This document shows, piece after piece, positions 55,722 to 64,000 of a DNA stretch of 64,000 nt. The DNA is taken from NCBI RefSeq assembly GCF_009380155.1, contig NZ_WHUV01000001.1:1364001-1428000 (forward strand), written 5' to 3'. The notes under the pieces were generated by a model, which did not search any database, was not told where the DNA came from, and saw nothing but the letters and a program-made list of their open reading frames with translations. Positions within the stretch are counted from its first letter, which is position 1; every line of letters begins with the position of its first letter. The translations under genes were made by a program, and so were the position numbers. The stretch is from Pseudomonas piscis (GTDB lineage Bacteria; Pseudomonadota; Gammaproteobacteria; Pseudomonadales; Pseudomonadaceae).

Positions 55722-56254
55722 AACGCTGGATGATGATGTTGCCCCTGGCGCTGTTCCTGGTGGTGGCGGTGTTCCTCTATCGCGGGTTGTACCTGGACCC
55801 GGCCGAGCTGCCGTCGGCGATGATCGGCAAGCCGTTCCCGGAGTTTTCCCTGCCTTCGGTGCAGGGCGACAAGACCCTGACCCGTGCCGACCTGCTGGGC
55901 AAGCCGGCGCTGGTCAACGTCTGGGGCACCTGGTGCATTTCCTGCCGGGTCGAGCACCCGGTGCTGAACAAGCTGGCCGAGCGTGGCGTGGTGATCTACG
56001 GGATCAACTACAAGGACGTTAACACCGATGCCCTGAAGTGGCTGGCCGAGTTCCACAATCCCTACCTGCTGGACGTGCGCGACGAGGAGGGCTCCCTGGG
56101 CCTGAATCTCGGTGTGTATGGCGCCCCGGAAACCTTCTTCATCGACGCCAAGGGCATCATCCGCGACAAGTACGTCGGGGTGATCGACGAAGTGGTCTGG
56201 CGCGAGCAGCTGGCCGCCAAGTACCAGGCCCTGGTCGACGAGGCCAAGCCATGA
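55718..56254 (+). CDS. ccmG: thiol:disulfide interchange protein CcmG/DsbE
   Basis: A 178-residue membrane-anchored thioredoxin with N-terminal helix and active site GTWCISCRVEHP (CxxC near residue 72-75), followed by the family segment YGAPETFFIDAKG with the cis-Pro. Keeps the apocytochrome CXXCH thiols reduced. Overlaps ccmH. Confidence 0.96.
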   Translation: MKRWMMMLPLALFLVVAVFLYRGLYLDPAELPSAMIGKPFPEFSLPSVQGDKTLTRADLLGKPALVNVWGTWCISCRVEHPVLNKLAERGVVIYGINYKDVNTDALKWLAEFHNPYLLDVRDEEGSLGLNLGVYGAPETFFIDAKGIIRDKYVGVIDEVVWREQLAAKYQALVDEAKP

Positions 56255-56721
56255 AGCGCTGGTTGATCGCGGCCCTGCTGGGCCTGGGTATCGTCGGGGT
56301 GGCCCAGGCCGCCATCGACACCTACCAGTTCGCCAATGATGGCGAGCGTGAACGGTTCCACGAGCTGACCAAGGAGCTGCGCTGTCCCAAGTGCCAGAAC
56401 CAGGACATCGCCGACTCCAATGCCCCCATCGCCGCGGACCTGCGCAAGGAAATCTTCCGCATGCTCGGCGAAGGCAAGGACAATCAGCAGATCATCGACT
56501 TCATGGTCGATCGCTACGGTGATTTCGTGCGCTACAACCCGGCCTTGACCGGCAAGACCGCCTTGCTCTGGTTCGGCCCTGCCGGGCTGCTGCTGGGCGG
56601 CATGGTGATCATCGCCGTGATTGTCCGGCGCCGCCGCGCCCAGCGCAGCGATAGCCCGAACACGCTTTCCGCCGAAGAGCGGCAGCGCCTCGACCAACTG
56701 CTGGATAAAAACCACCCATGA
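56251..56721 (+). CDS. ccmH: cytochrome c-type biogenesis protein CcmH (CcmL)
   Basis: A 156-residue protein with signal peptide ([17 protein letters not shown]), the redox motif [16 protein letters not shown] near residue 47 and one C-terminal membrane helix ([21 protein letters not shown]). It reduces apocytochrome thiols with CcmG. Only this short N-terminal type is here; the TPR half is the separate ccmI gene. Confidence 0.96.
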   Translation: MKRWLIAALLGLGIVGVAQAAIDTYQFANDGERERFHELTKELRCPKCQNQDIADSNAPIAADLRKEIFRMLGEGKDNQQIIDFMVDRYGDFVRYNPALTGKTALLWFGPAGLLLGGMVIIAVIVRRRRAQRSDSPNTLSAEERQRLDQLLDKNHP

Positions 56722-57923
56722 CTGATTTCTGGCTCGCGGCAGGCCTGTTGCTCCTGATCGCCTTGAGTTTCCTGCTGATCCCGATACTGCGTGAGCGTCG
56801 CGCCCAACGCGAAGAGGACCGGACCGCGCTCAACGTTGCGCTGTATGAAGAACGCCTGGCCGAGCTGCAGGGCCAGCAGCAGGAGGGCGTGCTCAGCGCC
56901 GAGCAATTGGACAGCGGCCGGGCCGAGGCCGCCCGTGAGCTGCTGGCGGACACCGAAGGCAACGGCCAGGTGCGCAATTCGCGGCTGGGCAAGCCGCTGC
57001 CCTTGCTGGCGGCAGTGCTGGTACCGCTCCTGGGCCTGGGCCTGTACCTGCACTTCGGAGCCAGCGACAAGGTCGAGCTGACCCGCGAGTTCGCCCAGGC
57101 GCCGCAGACCATGGAAGAAATGACCCAGCGCCTGGAGCGTGCGGTGGCGGCCCAGCCGGACTCCGCCGAAGGCCTGTACTTCCTCGGGCGCACCTACATG
57201 GCCCAGGATCGGCCGGCGGATGCGGCGAAGATCTTCGAGCGTACCGTAGCCCTGGCCGGGCGCCAGCCCGAGCTGCTGGGGCAGTGGGCCCAGGCCCAGT
57301 ATTTCGCCGATGACAAGAAGTGGTCGGACAAGGTCCAGGCCCTCACCGACGAAGCGCTCAAGGCCGATCCCAACGAGGTCACCAGCCTGGGTCTGCTGGG
57401 TATCGCCGCCTTTGAAAGCGAGCGATTCCAGGATGCCATCGACTACTGGAAGCGTCTGCAGGCGCAATTGCCGCCGGACGACAATTCCCGTGCAGCCCTG
57501 CAAGGCGGGATCGACCGGGCCAGCGAGAAGCTGGTGGCAAGCGGTGGCAAAGTGGCCGCCGAGCCGGCGGCCAAGGCCAAGGGCGCGCTGCTCAAGGTCC
57601 GGGTCGACCTGGCCGCCGAGCTCAAGGCCAAGGTCCAGCCGGGCGACAGCGTGTTCATCTTCGCCCGCGCCACCCAGGGACCACCGGCGCCCTTGGCGGC
57701 CAAGCGCCTGACCGTGGCCGATTTGCCGGCCACTGTCGAGCTGGGGGATGCCGACGCGATGATGCCGCAGCTGAAACTGTCGAACTTCCCTGAAGTCCAA
57801 CTGGTTGCGCGTGTTTCCCGCGCTGGCCAGCCAACGGCCGGTGAATGGGTCGGACACAGCCAGCCCCTGGCCAGCAGCACCACCACGGCCCAGCAGCTGA
57901 CCATCGACAGCCCGGATAAATAA
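56718..57923 (+). CDS. ccmI: cytochrome c biogenesis protein CcmI (CycH)
   Basis: A 401-residue protein: two N-terminal membrane helices ([40 protein letters not shown]) flanking a cytoplasmic loop, then TPR repeats (about 130-270: [40 protein letters not shown]) and a C-terminal beta-rich domain. Chaperones apocytochrome c to CcmF. Overlaps ccmH by four bases; last gene of the ccm operon. Confidence 0.94.
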   Translation: MTDFWLAAGLLLLIALSFLLIPILRERRAQREEDRTALNVALYEERLAELQGQQQEGVLSAEQLDSGRAEAARELLADTEGNGQVRNSRLGKPLPLLAAVLVPLLGLGLYLHFGASDKVELTREFAQAPQTMEEMTQRLERAVAAQPDSAEGLYFLGRTYMAQDRPADAAKIFERTVALAGRQPELLGQWAQAQYFADDKKWSDKVQALTDEALKADPNEVTSLGLLGIAAFESERFQDAIDYWKRLQAQLPPDDNSRAALQGGIDRASEKLVASGGKVAAEPAAKAKGALLKVRVDLAAELKAKVQPGDSVFIFARATQGPPAPLAAKRLTVADLPATVELGDADAMMPQLKLSNFPEVQLVARVSRAGQPTAGEWVGHSQPLASSTTTAQQLTIDSPDK

Positions 57924-57935
57924 AGAGAAACCACC

Positions 57936-58349
57936 ATGACCGCCATCGCTCGCATCACCCTGTTGTCCCTGGTCCTGGGGTTGAGCGCTTGTACGGTCCA
58001 GCGGCCAGTACCCACCAGTTCCGAGCCCATCCCGCCAGCGGAGCCGAGCACGCGCCCGGCTCCTTCCACGGCGCCCTCCGGCAAGCCTGCCACGCCCCAT
58101 GCACCAGCGCCTGCAACCAAGGCCCTGCCACGCACTTCGGCCAGCTTCGCTCCGCCTCCGGGCGGGCACAGCCACTGGGACCCACGACTGGGGGTCTACG
58201 TGCTGGATAACCAAAGCAACACCTTCTACCGCCAGCGCACCTACTATCGCTGGAACAACGGCTGGAGCCGCTCCATCAGCCCCGACGGCCCCTGGGAAGA
58301 TACCGATATCCATGGCGTGCCCGCCGGGCTCGGCCGCCAGTTCCAGTAA
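57936..58349 (+). CDS. putative lipoprotein of unknown function
   Basis: A 137-residue protein with a lipoprotein signal (ITLLSLVLGLSAC, lipidated Cys near residue 19), a Pro/Ser/Thr-rich linker (about 25-70) and a small C-terminal domain with aromatic residues (GHSHWDPRLGVYVLD; FYRQRTYYRWNNGWSRS; GPWEDTDIHGVPAGL). Starts 12 bases after ccmI with AGAGAAA upstream. No function is recognised; residue +2 after Cys is Val, so outer-membrane sorting is expected. Confidence 0.75.
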   Translation: MTAIARITLLSLVLGLSACTVQRPVPTSSEPIPPAEPSTRPAPSTAPSGKPATPHAPAPATKALPRTSASFAPPPGGHSHWDPRLGVYVLDNQSNTFYRQRTYYRWNNGWSRSISPDGPWEDTDIHGVPAGLGRQFQ

Positions 58350-58478
58350 CGCTGCTGGCGCTTGTACCGCCAGACCCTCGCCAAGGCCCATCCCAGGGCC
58401 TTTGTCGCAAATGCTTAAGCCTCGTGGGCCTTGGCCGATACAGCGAGGTGTTCCTGAGCCGCTGCCGTTGAGCGACCG

Positions 58479-59621
58479 ATGAAAAAATCCCTGAACAAAC
58501 CCTATTTCCTGCCGATGCTGTTCTGGCTGGCGCTAAGCGGCGTGCTGTTGCTGCTCTACGGATTGGGCCCGGCCGAAGTGCCGGAACTGATCTACCTGTC
58601 GGTGCAGCCACTGTCCTGGCTGGTGGTCTTCGCGTTTTTCTATTACTTCTGCTGCTGGACCCTCATCTCGGTTTTCCCGCTCACCGAGGTGGGTTGGAAG
58701 AAGGTGGACTACGGCTGGCTGACGCTGGCGTCTCTGGCCCTGATCAGTGCCACCCAGGTGGTGCGGGTGGATTGGTTCCAGAGCGACTATCGCCTGGCGC
58801 AGAGCACCCAGGCCGGATTGCAGCGGGGTGTCGCGGCGGATATCGACGACCTGCTGGGCAAGCAGCACTGCCAGGCCGCCACCCAGCTGCACGAACCCCA
58901 GGACGCCGCCCAGGTGCTCAACCTGTGCGAACGTTTTGCCAGCTTGCCGCGCATGGACGATGGCCGATTGTCGATACTGGCCGTGACCCGGGTACAACAG
59001 GCCCTGGGGGATCTGCGCGGCGAGTACTCCTCGGCCGTGGTCGGCCAGTGGCTGGAGCGCCTGGCCGAAGACTTCGCCGAACAGCAGCGCCAGCGCAAGG
59101 AGGTCGATCGCCTGCGCGCGCTGACCGAAACCAGCCAGGCCGAGAAAATCTATAGCTACTTCGCCCCCTTGCTGCTGGTGTTCGCCCTGGCCCTGCGGGC
59201 CTCGAAGGTCACCGGCGAAGTACGGCTCAAGGTGCCGAAACGGCGCAAGCTGTGGCTGATCGTCAACCGCCGCGTAGTGCTCGACGGCCTGGGATTTGCC
59301 CGGGGCGCACGGGCCCGGCTCGACGAGGCGCTGGGCAACTGGCGGGTGGCGGGTTGGGGCGTGGTGCACCTGGCCTGCGACTTCATCACCGCGGCCGGCC
59401 CCCAGGACACCCCGGTGGCGGTGAGCGCCGGCTTCTACGAGAACGAATTCCACCTCGCCAGCGCGGCCGACTTCGATGGCAGCGAGTTCGTCGAGTGGGC
59501 GGCCACCCAGGTCATCGATACCCTCTACCTGGTGGGCGAAACCGATCCGCAACTGCTCGCGCTGGTTCGCCGCTGGGGCGCGGCGGCGAACATCGAGGTG
59601 CTGATCCGCGAGCGGATCTGA
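58479..59621 (+). CDS. membrane protein of unknown function
   Basis: A 380-residue protein with three N-terminal hydrophobic segments (MLFWLALSGVLLLLYGLG; LVVFAFFYYFCCWTLISVF; WLTLASLALISATQVV), a middle helical part with two Cys (KQHCQA, LNLCERF), a further hydrophobic segment (YFAPLLLVFALALRASKV near 230) and a cytosolic C-terminal domain (LWLIVNRRVVLDGLGF; IEVLIRERI). No family recognised. 129 bases separate it from the lipoprotein gene; that gap shows nothing clear. Confidence 0.7.
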   Translation: MKKSLNKPYFLPMLFWLALSGVLLLLYGLGPAEVPELIYLSVQPLSWLVVFAFFYYFCCWTLISVFPLTEVGWKKVDYGWLTLASLALISATQVVRVDWFQSDYRLAQSTQAGLQRGVAADIDDLLGKQHCQAATQLHEPQDAAQVLNLCERFASLPRMDDGRLSILAVTRVQQALGDLRGEYSSAVVGQWLERLAEDFAEQQRQRKEVDRLRALTETSQAEKIYSYFAPLLLVFALALRASKVTGEVRLKVPKRRKLWLIVNRRVVLDGLGFARGARARLDEALGNWRVAGWGVVHLACDFITAAGPQDTPVAVSAGFYENEFHLASAADFDGSEFVEWAATQVIDTLYLVGETDPQLLALVRRWGAAANIEVLIRERI

Positions 59622-59773
59622 GCCTTGGCCATGGACAGGCCAGGTGCCGCCAGTCGGCCCAGGCGCCGGCCAGGCATTTACTTGGCTCGCGCCTGGTAGC
59701 AGGCTGGTGGTCTTTCCGGGCCGGCTGCTGGCTCGGCCCTGTACCGCTTCGCTCAGCCGAGGACCTTGTTGCC

Positions 59774-60397
59774 ATGAAACGATCTCTGCCTGGTGTGTTG
59801 TGCGTTATCCAATGCTTCGCCCTGATGGCCCTGCTCGGCAGTGCCCTGGCCCAGGATGCGCCCGGCATGCGCATCGGCGTGCGGGGGGAAATCACCGGCC
59901 TTGGCGGCGATGTGCTGCGGGTGCATGCCAATAGCGGGGAGAACGTCAGCATCGAGTTGACGCCGCAGACCCAGGTCCGCGCCGTGACCCTGGCCAATAT
60001 CGAGGACATCAAACCGGGCAGCTACATCGGCTCGGCGGCCATGCCCATGGCCGATGGCACCCTCAAGGCCCTGGAAGTGCATGTGTTCCCGCCGCAGATG
60101 GCTGGCACCGGCGACGGCCACCGGCCTTTCGACCTGGCCAAGGGCAGCAGCATGACCAACGGTAGCGTCGGCGACCTGGTGGTGAGCAATGGCCGGACCC
60201 TGACCGTCAACTACAAGGGCGGCCAGCAGAAGATCCTGGTGCCTGACGATGTGCCCATCGTCAACCTGGTGCCGGGGGATCGCAGCTTGCTCAAGACCGG
60301 GGTCAAGGTGGTGATGTTCGTCACCCAGGGCGCCGACGGCAAGCTGATCGCGCAATCGATTTCCGCCGGCAAGGACGGGGTGACGCCTCCGATGTAG
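59774..60397 (+). CDS. exported protein of unknown function (beta-rich, DUF5666-like)
   Basis: A 207-residue protein with a signal peptide (VLCVIQCFALMALLGSALAQ) and a beta-strand pattern of two similar halves (GVRGEITGLGGDVLRVHANS, VRAVTLANIEDIKPGSYIGS; LVVSNGRTLTVNYKGGQQKI, VPIVNLVPGDRSLLKTG). The repeats resemble DUF5666-type domains but the assignment is tentative. Annotated homologues may carry unrelated transporter names. The 152 bases before it show no clear signal. Confidence 0.65.
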   Translation: MKRSLPGVLCVIQCFALMALLGSALAQDAPGMRIGVRGEITGLGGDVLRVHANSGENVSIELTPQTQVRAVTLANIEDIKPGSYIGSAAMPMADGTLKALEVHVFPPQMAGTGDGHRPFDLAKGSSMTNGSVGDLVVSNGRTLTVNYKGGQQKILVPDDVPIVNLVPGDRSLLKTGVKVVMFVTQGADGKLIAQSISAGKDGVTPPM

Positions 60398-60506
60398 GTC
60401 CGCCGTCCGCTGTTGCGTTGCCGGATGTTGCTGCGCCGGGCTGGCGCTGGAAGTCCGCGGGGCCCTGGTTTAGGGTTTGCGGTCGTTCATCGAGGCGGAG
60501 GTCCTT

Positions 60507-60956
60507 ATGCAAAAGTCGACGTTCAATCCCGGCAGCGTGTTCGATTCACTGCAGTACGGCTTCAGCCAGGCCGTGGAAGTGCGGGGCGGGCGGCGCCTGC
60601 TGCTGTCCGGCCAGGTGGGAGTGGATGAACATGAACGCACCGTGGGCCCGGGCCTGCGGGAGCAGACCGAGCAGGCCTTCGACAATATCCAGCGGGTGCT
60701 GGCCGAGGCCGGTGGGACGCTGGCGGATGTGGTGATGTTGCGGATCTATATCGCCGAAGCGGCCCGCGATCAGCAGGAGCACATCAGCGCGGTCTTGCTG
60801 GAGCGCTTCGCCAGCCAGCCGCCGGCGTCTTCATGGATCATCGTCAGCGGCCTGTCGCTGCCCGAGTGGCTGATCGAAGTCGAGGCCGAGGCGGTGCTGG
60901 AGGAGCGGCATCAGGCCGCCGAAGCGGCGCTGTTCAATCCGGCGCTGGCCCTCTGA
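60507..60956 (+). CDS. RidA/YjgF/Rid family protein
   Basis: A 149-residue chorismate mutase-like fold protein. The family pattern is present: LLLSGQVGVDE, EQTEQAFDNIQRVLAEAGGT, VVMLRIYIAEA (with the conserved Arg) and WLIEVEAEAVLE at the end. RidA-type members deaminate reactive enamines/imines. The subgroup here cannot be set, so enamine deaminase activity is possible only. GGAGG lies 6 bases upstream of the ATG at 60507. Confidence 0.85.
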   Translation: MQKSTFNPGSVFDSLQYGFSQAVEVRGGRRLLLSGQVGVDEHERTVGPGLREQTEQAFDNIQRVLAEAGGTLADVVMLRIYIAEAARDQQEHISAVLLERFASQPPASSWIIVSGLSLPEWLIEVEAEAVLEERHQAAEAALFNPALAL

Positions 60957-60972
60957 CTGCCACCTGAAGCAT

Positions 60973-61075
60973 AAAAAAGCGACCGTGGAGGTTGATGGGT
61001 GCCGGTCAGTCAAACAGAGGTGATTCTCTGCCATTGCCTTGACTGATCGGCATTAACCTTACAGGTCGCTTTTTT
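60973..61075. terminator. large nested hairpin between convergent ridA-like and sbp genes
   Basis: Arms from outside in: AAAAAAGCGACC (60973-60984) with GGTCGCTTTTTT (61064-61075); GGTT (60990) with AACC (61055); the 14-base TGCCGGTCAGTCAA (61000-61013) with TTGACTGATCGGCA (61039-61052), one G-U; and CAGAG (61015) with CTCTG (61026). Six T end each strand, so it can terminate transcription both ways. Confidence 0.85.
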
Positions 61076-61093
61076 CATTCACCCGCGAGGGGG

Positions 61094-62095
61094 TCACTTG
61101 GCGTTGGTGTAGATCTGGTCGAAGATCCCGCCATCGTTGAAGTGGGTCTTCTGTACGCTGCGCCAGTCGCCGAAGGTCTTCTCCACCGAGAGGAAGTCGA
61201 CTTTCGGGAAGCGGTCGGTGAACTTGGCCAGCACCTTCGGATCCCGTGGGCGCAGGTAGTTGTTGGCGGCGATCTCCTGGCCTTCCGGCGACCACAGGTA
61301 CTTCAGGTATTCCTCGGCGGCGGCGCGGGTGCCTTTCTTCTCCACCACCTTGTCCACTACCGACACCGGAGGCTCGGCTTCGGCGGAGACGCTCGGGTAG
61401 ATCACCTCGAACTGGTCGCGGCCGAATTCGCGGGCGATCATTTCCGCCTCGTTCTCGAAGGTCACCAGCACGTCGCCGATCTGGTTGGTCATGAAGGTCG
61501 TGGTGGCGGCGCGGCCACCGGTGTCCAGCACCGGCGCCTGCTTGAACAGCTTGCCGACGAAGTCCTTGGCCTTGTTCTCGTCGCCGCCGTTCTTGAGCAC
61601 GTAGCCCCAGGCCGAGAGGTAGGTGTAGCGACCGTTACCCGAGGTCTTGGGGTTGGGCACGATCACCTGCACGCCGTCCTTGAGCAGGTCCGGCCAGTCC
61701 TTCAATGCCTTGGGGTTGCCCTTGCGCACGATGAACACCGTGGCCGAGGTGAAGGGGGCGCTGTTGTCCGGCAGGCGGGTGACCCAGTTATCCGGGACCA
61801 GCTTGCCGTTGTCCGCCAGGGCATTGATGTCGGTGGCCATGTTCATGGTGATGACGTCCGCCGGCAGGCCGTCGATCACCGAGCGCGCTTGCTTGCTGGA
61901 GCCGCCGAAGGACATCTGCAGGGTGATGTTCTCGTTGTGCTCGGCCTTCCAGTGTTTCTGGAAGGCGCTGTTGTAGTCCTTGTAGAAGTCGCGCATCACG
62001 TCGTAGGAAACGTTGAGCAGGGTCGGTGCGGCCTGGGCGGCGCCAGCCAGGGCCAGGCCGGCGGCCAGGAGCGAAGCGCTGAAGAGTTTTTTCAC
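61094..62095 (-). CDS. sbp: sulfate ABC transporter substrate-binding protein
   Basis: A 333-residue periplasmic binding protein. Signal peptide KKLFSASLLAAGLALAGAAQA; mature family motifs LLNVSYDVMRDFYKDYN, LQMSFGGSSKQARSVIDGLP and NPKTSGNGRYTYLSAWG. Binds sulfate (or thiosulfate) for CysTWA-type import; the permease genes are not in the window. The GTG at 62095 was chosen because it directly precedes the signal peptide and has AAGGAA 7-8 bases upstream; in-frame codons further upstream are rejected. Confidence 0.93.
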   Translation of the reverse strand: MKKLFSASLLAAGLALAGAAQAAPTLLNVSYDVMRDFYKDYNSAFQKHWKAEHNENITLQMSFGGSSKQARSVIDGLPADVITMNMATDINALADNGKLVPDNWVTRLPDNSAPFTSATVFIVRKGNPKALKDWPDLLKDGVQVIVPNPKTSGNGRYTYLSAWGYVLKNGGDENKAKDFVGKLFKQAPVLDTGGRAATTTFMTNQIGDVLVTFENEAEMIAREFGRDQFEVIYPSVSAEAEPPVSVVDKVVEKKGTRAAAEEYLKYLWSPEGQEIAANNYLRPRDPKVLAKFTDRFPKVDFLSVEKTFGDWRSVQKTHFNDGGIFDQIYTNAK

Positions 62096-62186
62096 TGCAC
62101 ATTTCCTTTTATTCGAGAGTGAAGGCAATTTGCCGCCGACTATAGCCGGGGCGCTATATCTCTTTAAAGATTGAAAAGTACTTTGC

Positions 62187-63011
62187 TTATTCCATTTTCT
62201 TGAACAGCGCATTGCCGCAGCGTGAGCAGAAGGCGGCGGCCGGCTCGTGGCTGTTCTTGCGGCACACCGGGCAGTCGTGTTTCTGCTGCTCGCCGCGCAT
62301 GGCGCTGGCCAGCTCGGCGGTGAAGATCCCGGTGGGCACGGCGATGATCGAGTAACCGGTGATCATCACCATGGACGAGATCACCTGGCCGATCACCGTC
62401 TTGGGCACGATATCGCCGTAGCCCACGGTGGTCAGGGTGACGATGGCCCAGTAGATGCCCTTGGGAATGCTGGTGAAGCCGTGCTCCGGGCCTTCGACCA
62501 CGTACATCAGGGTGCCGAACACCGTGACCAGGGTGCAGACGCTGAGCAGGAACACCAGGATCTTCTGCTTGCTGCCGCGCAGGGCGTCGAGCAGGTAGTG
62601 GGCCTGCTTGAGGTAGGGCGCCAGCTTGAGCACGCGGAAGATCCGCAGCATGCGGATGATGCGGATGATCAGCAGGTACTGGGCGTCGCTGTAGTACAGG
62701 GCGAGGATCCCGGGGACGATCGCCAACAGGTCCACCAGGCCGTAGAAGCTGAAGGCATAGCGCAGCGGCTTGGGCGAGCAGTACAGGCGCAGCCCGTATT
62801 CGATGGCGAAGATCAGGGTGAAGCCCCATTCGATGTACGCCAGGACGTTGGCGTAGTCGCGGTGCACCTGGTCGATGCTGTCGAGGATCACGATCACCAG
62901 GCTGGCGAGGATGATCAGCAGCAAGGTGGTATCGAAGCGTCTTCCAGCCACGGTGTCGGTCTGGAAGATCATCACGTAGAGGCGTTGCCGCCAGTTGTCG
63001 CTGTTACCCAT
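62187..63011 (-). CDS. Kv-type voltage-gated potassium channel with C-terminal zinc ribbon
   Basis: A 274-residue ion channel with six membrane segments. S4 has Arg117, Arg120, Arg123 and Arg126 spaced by three (IIRIIRMLRIFRVLK), the pore helix precedes the selectivity filter TVGYGD at residues 195-200. The C-terminus carries CPVC (247/250) and CSRC (262/265), a zinc-ribbon. Thus a bacterial homotetrameric voltage-sensing K+ channel. Its role in pseudomonads is not established. Divides from sbp by 91 bases. Confidence 0.9.
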   Translation of the reverse strand: MGNSDNWRQRLYVMIFQTDTVAGRRFDTTLLLIILASLVIVILDSIDQVHRDYANVLAYIEWGFTLIFAIEYGLRLYCSPKPLRYAFSFYGLVDLLAIVPGILALYYSDAQYLLIIRIIRMLRIFRVLKLAPYLKQAHYLLDALRGSKQKILVFLLSVCTLVTVFGTLMYVVEGPEHGFTSIPKGIYWAIVTLTTVGYGDIVPKTVIGQVISSMVMITGYSIIAVPTGIFTAELASAMRGEQQKHDCPVCRKNSHEPAAAFCSRCGNALFKKME

Positions 63012-63032
63012 GGAAATCGCCTGAATCGAAGA

Positions 63033-63950
63033 TCAGCGAAGCCTAGGTGGATTCGTTGCGCTAGCGCAAGGCGCGTCGCGGCGCGGGGTGCGGCCCAACA
63101 CCCGGTTGCAGGCCAGCACCAGCCAGCAAGCGAGGACGAAGGGGCCGGTAAGTGGGGGCAAGCCTATCGCGGCGATGCCGGGGGTGATCAGCAGCGCCAG
63201 GACCATGCCCAGCAGCGGCCACCAGGGGCGCAGGCCGATCTGGCTCAGCGCCAGCGCCACCAGCGCACAGTTGTAGCCGGCCAGTCCCGAGAGCGCCTGG
63301 CCGGGCTCCTGCAGCATCGCCGCCACGCCCAGGCCGAACCCCGAGCCGCCCAGGGCCCAGATCGCCGCCCGGCGGTTGGCCAGCAGCAGGCCGGCGAAGA
63401 CCAGCAGCCCCGCCAGCCAGTCGCCGAGGAGCATCACCTGGCCCAGGCCCTGGAACAGGCCGCCCAGCAGCCCCATGGGCGATAGCCCGGTGGGTGCCGG
63501 GTTGGCGGCCAGCGGCGTGAACAGGCCGGCCAGGAGCCAGCCGAGGCCGACGAAGGGCGCGGTGTAGGCCGGCAGCCGGGCGGGTTGCCGGGCACGCTTG
63601 AGCCACTGCTGGGTGATGATCGCGCTCAGGCCGCCGGCGGCGATGATCAAGGGCGGCAGCAAGATCGTCCAGGGCAGGTACAGGCTCAGCAGCAGCCCAA
63701 GCAGCACGCCGTTGTAGCTGAACAGCCCGGCTTGGCGATCGGCCTTGGCGTAGCCCCGTTGCTGGGCCGTCAGCAGCCCGGCCAGGGCGCCGAGCAGGGC
63801 GCCACCGAGCAGCGCCGGGGCGCAGGCCAGGATCGCCAGCAGGCACAGCAGGCCGCACAGCGGGTCGCGCTGGAGAAAGATCTGGCTGAAGCCATTGAGC
63901 AGGGCAGTGGCCCAATCGGGGCAGAAAGCGTTGAACGACTGTGACGGCAT
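63033..63950 (-). CDS. urea transporter (UT family)
   Basis: A 305-residue polytopic membrane protein. Both repeat signatures of the UT fold are visible: FSYNGVLLGLLLSLYLPW near residue 78 with the AYTAPFVG segment near 129, and a second set GLAGYNCALVALALSQIG near 225 with LPPLTGPFVLACWLV near 280. It allows passive urea flow. No urease or urea-cycle genes lie in view. It ends 21 bases upstream of the potassium channel start and may be co-transcribed with it. 50 bases remain to the window end, with no further gene visible. Confidence 0.82.
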   Translation of the reverse strand: MPSQSFNAFCPDWATALLNGFSQIFLQRDPLCGLLCLLAILACAPALLGGALLGALAGLLTAQQRGYAKADRQAGLFSYNGVLLGLLLSLYLPWTILLPPLIIAAGGLSAIITQQWLKRARQPARLPAYTAPFVGLGWLLAGLFTPLAANPAPTGLSPMGLLGGLFQGLGQVMLLGDWLAGLLVFAGLLLANRRAAIWALGGSGFGLGVAAMLQEPGQALSGLAGYNCALVALALSQIGLRPWWPLLGMVLALLITPGIAAIGLPPLTGPFVLACWLVLACNRVLGRTPRRDAPCASATNPPRLR

Positions 63951-64000
63951 GATGGATATCGGTCAGTGCGGCCGCTGTTGGCTGCATCCGGGCCATCAGG

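Overview
This 64 kb window is a high-GC, gene-dense chromosome segment of a Pseudomonas, most likely from the fluorescens complex. The evidence is gene content and order: fliC-flaG-fliD-fliS-fliT-fleQSR, fliEFGHIJ, hsbA-hsbR-hptB, fliKLMNOPQR-flhBA-flhF-fleN-fliA, then cheYZAB-motCD-parC-parP-cheW and ccmABCDEFGHI. This is the polar-flagellum/chemotaxis block typical of that genus. No rRNA, tRNA, CRISPR array, insertion sequence or prophage was seen.

Layout. (1) 1-10370: a flagellin-glycosylation/nucleotide-sugar island. It holds an RmlC-like epimerase, two related SAM methyltransferases with a shared C-terminal domain, an NAD-dependent epimerase/dehydratase, a CmcI-type methyltransferase, a 978-residue multidomain glycosyltransferase, a stand-alone ketoacyl-ACP synthase III, a Maf/DUF115 protein and a small unknown protein. 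(2) 10501-18661: flagellin, FlaG, cap (FliD), chaperones and the master regulators FleQ, FleS and FleR. (3) 18712-34227: hook-basal body, C-ring, export ATPase and export gate, interrupted by the HsbA/HsbR/HptB signalling trio. (4) 34365-39589: FlhA, the placement/number proteins FlhF and FleN, and the flagellar sigma factor FliA. (5) 39744-48812: chemotaxis core, second stator (MotCD), ParC/ParP polar-localisation proteins and CheW. (6) 48864-50773, minus strand: a FlhB C-terminal-domain paralogue and a second FliK-like protein. (7) 50970-57923: complete system I cytochrome c maturation operon. (8) 57936-60956: a lipoprotein, a membrane protein, an exported protein (all unknown) and a RidA-family protein. 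(9) 61094-63950, minus strand: sulfate-binding protein, Kv-type potassium channel and urea transporter.

Regulation can be read directly from the DNA. GG-N10-GC (-24/-12) sigma-54 sites precede fleS, fliE, fliK, fliL and flhA, with a one-base-off version before fliD. FliA (sigma-28) sites of the form TAAAG.. N11 ..CGATA precede fliC and fliS. This fits the known Pseudomonas hierarchy FleQ/RpoN -> FleSR/RpoN -> FliA. The sites coincide with nearly every intergenic break in the flagellar block, so the transcription units can be drawn with some confidence.

The least explained items are: four copies of an ITDxEFExLLDxLHGKG-type motif where CheA would normally carry its P2 domain; the FliK-like/FlhB-C pair; a 33-codon ORF with its own Shine-Dalgarno between flhF and fleN; a roughly 103-base multi-segment hairpin at 60973-61075; and the acyl-synthase-containing glycosylation island. 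Start codons were chosen by Shine-Dalgarno position and family alignment from memory; no database search was possible.
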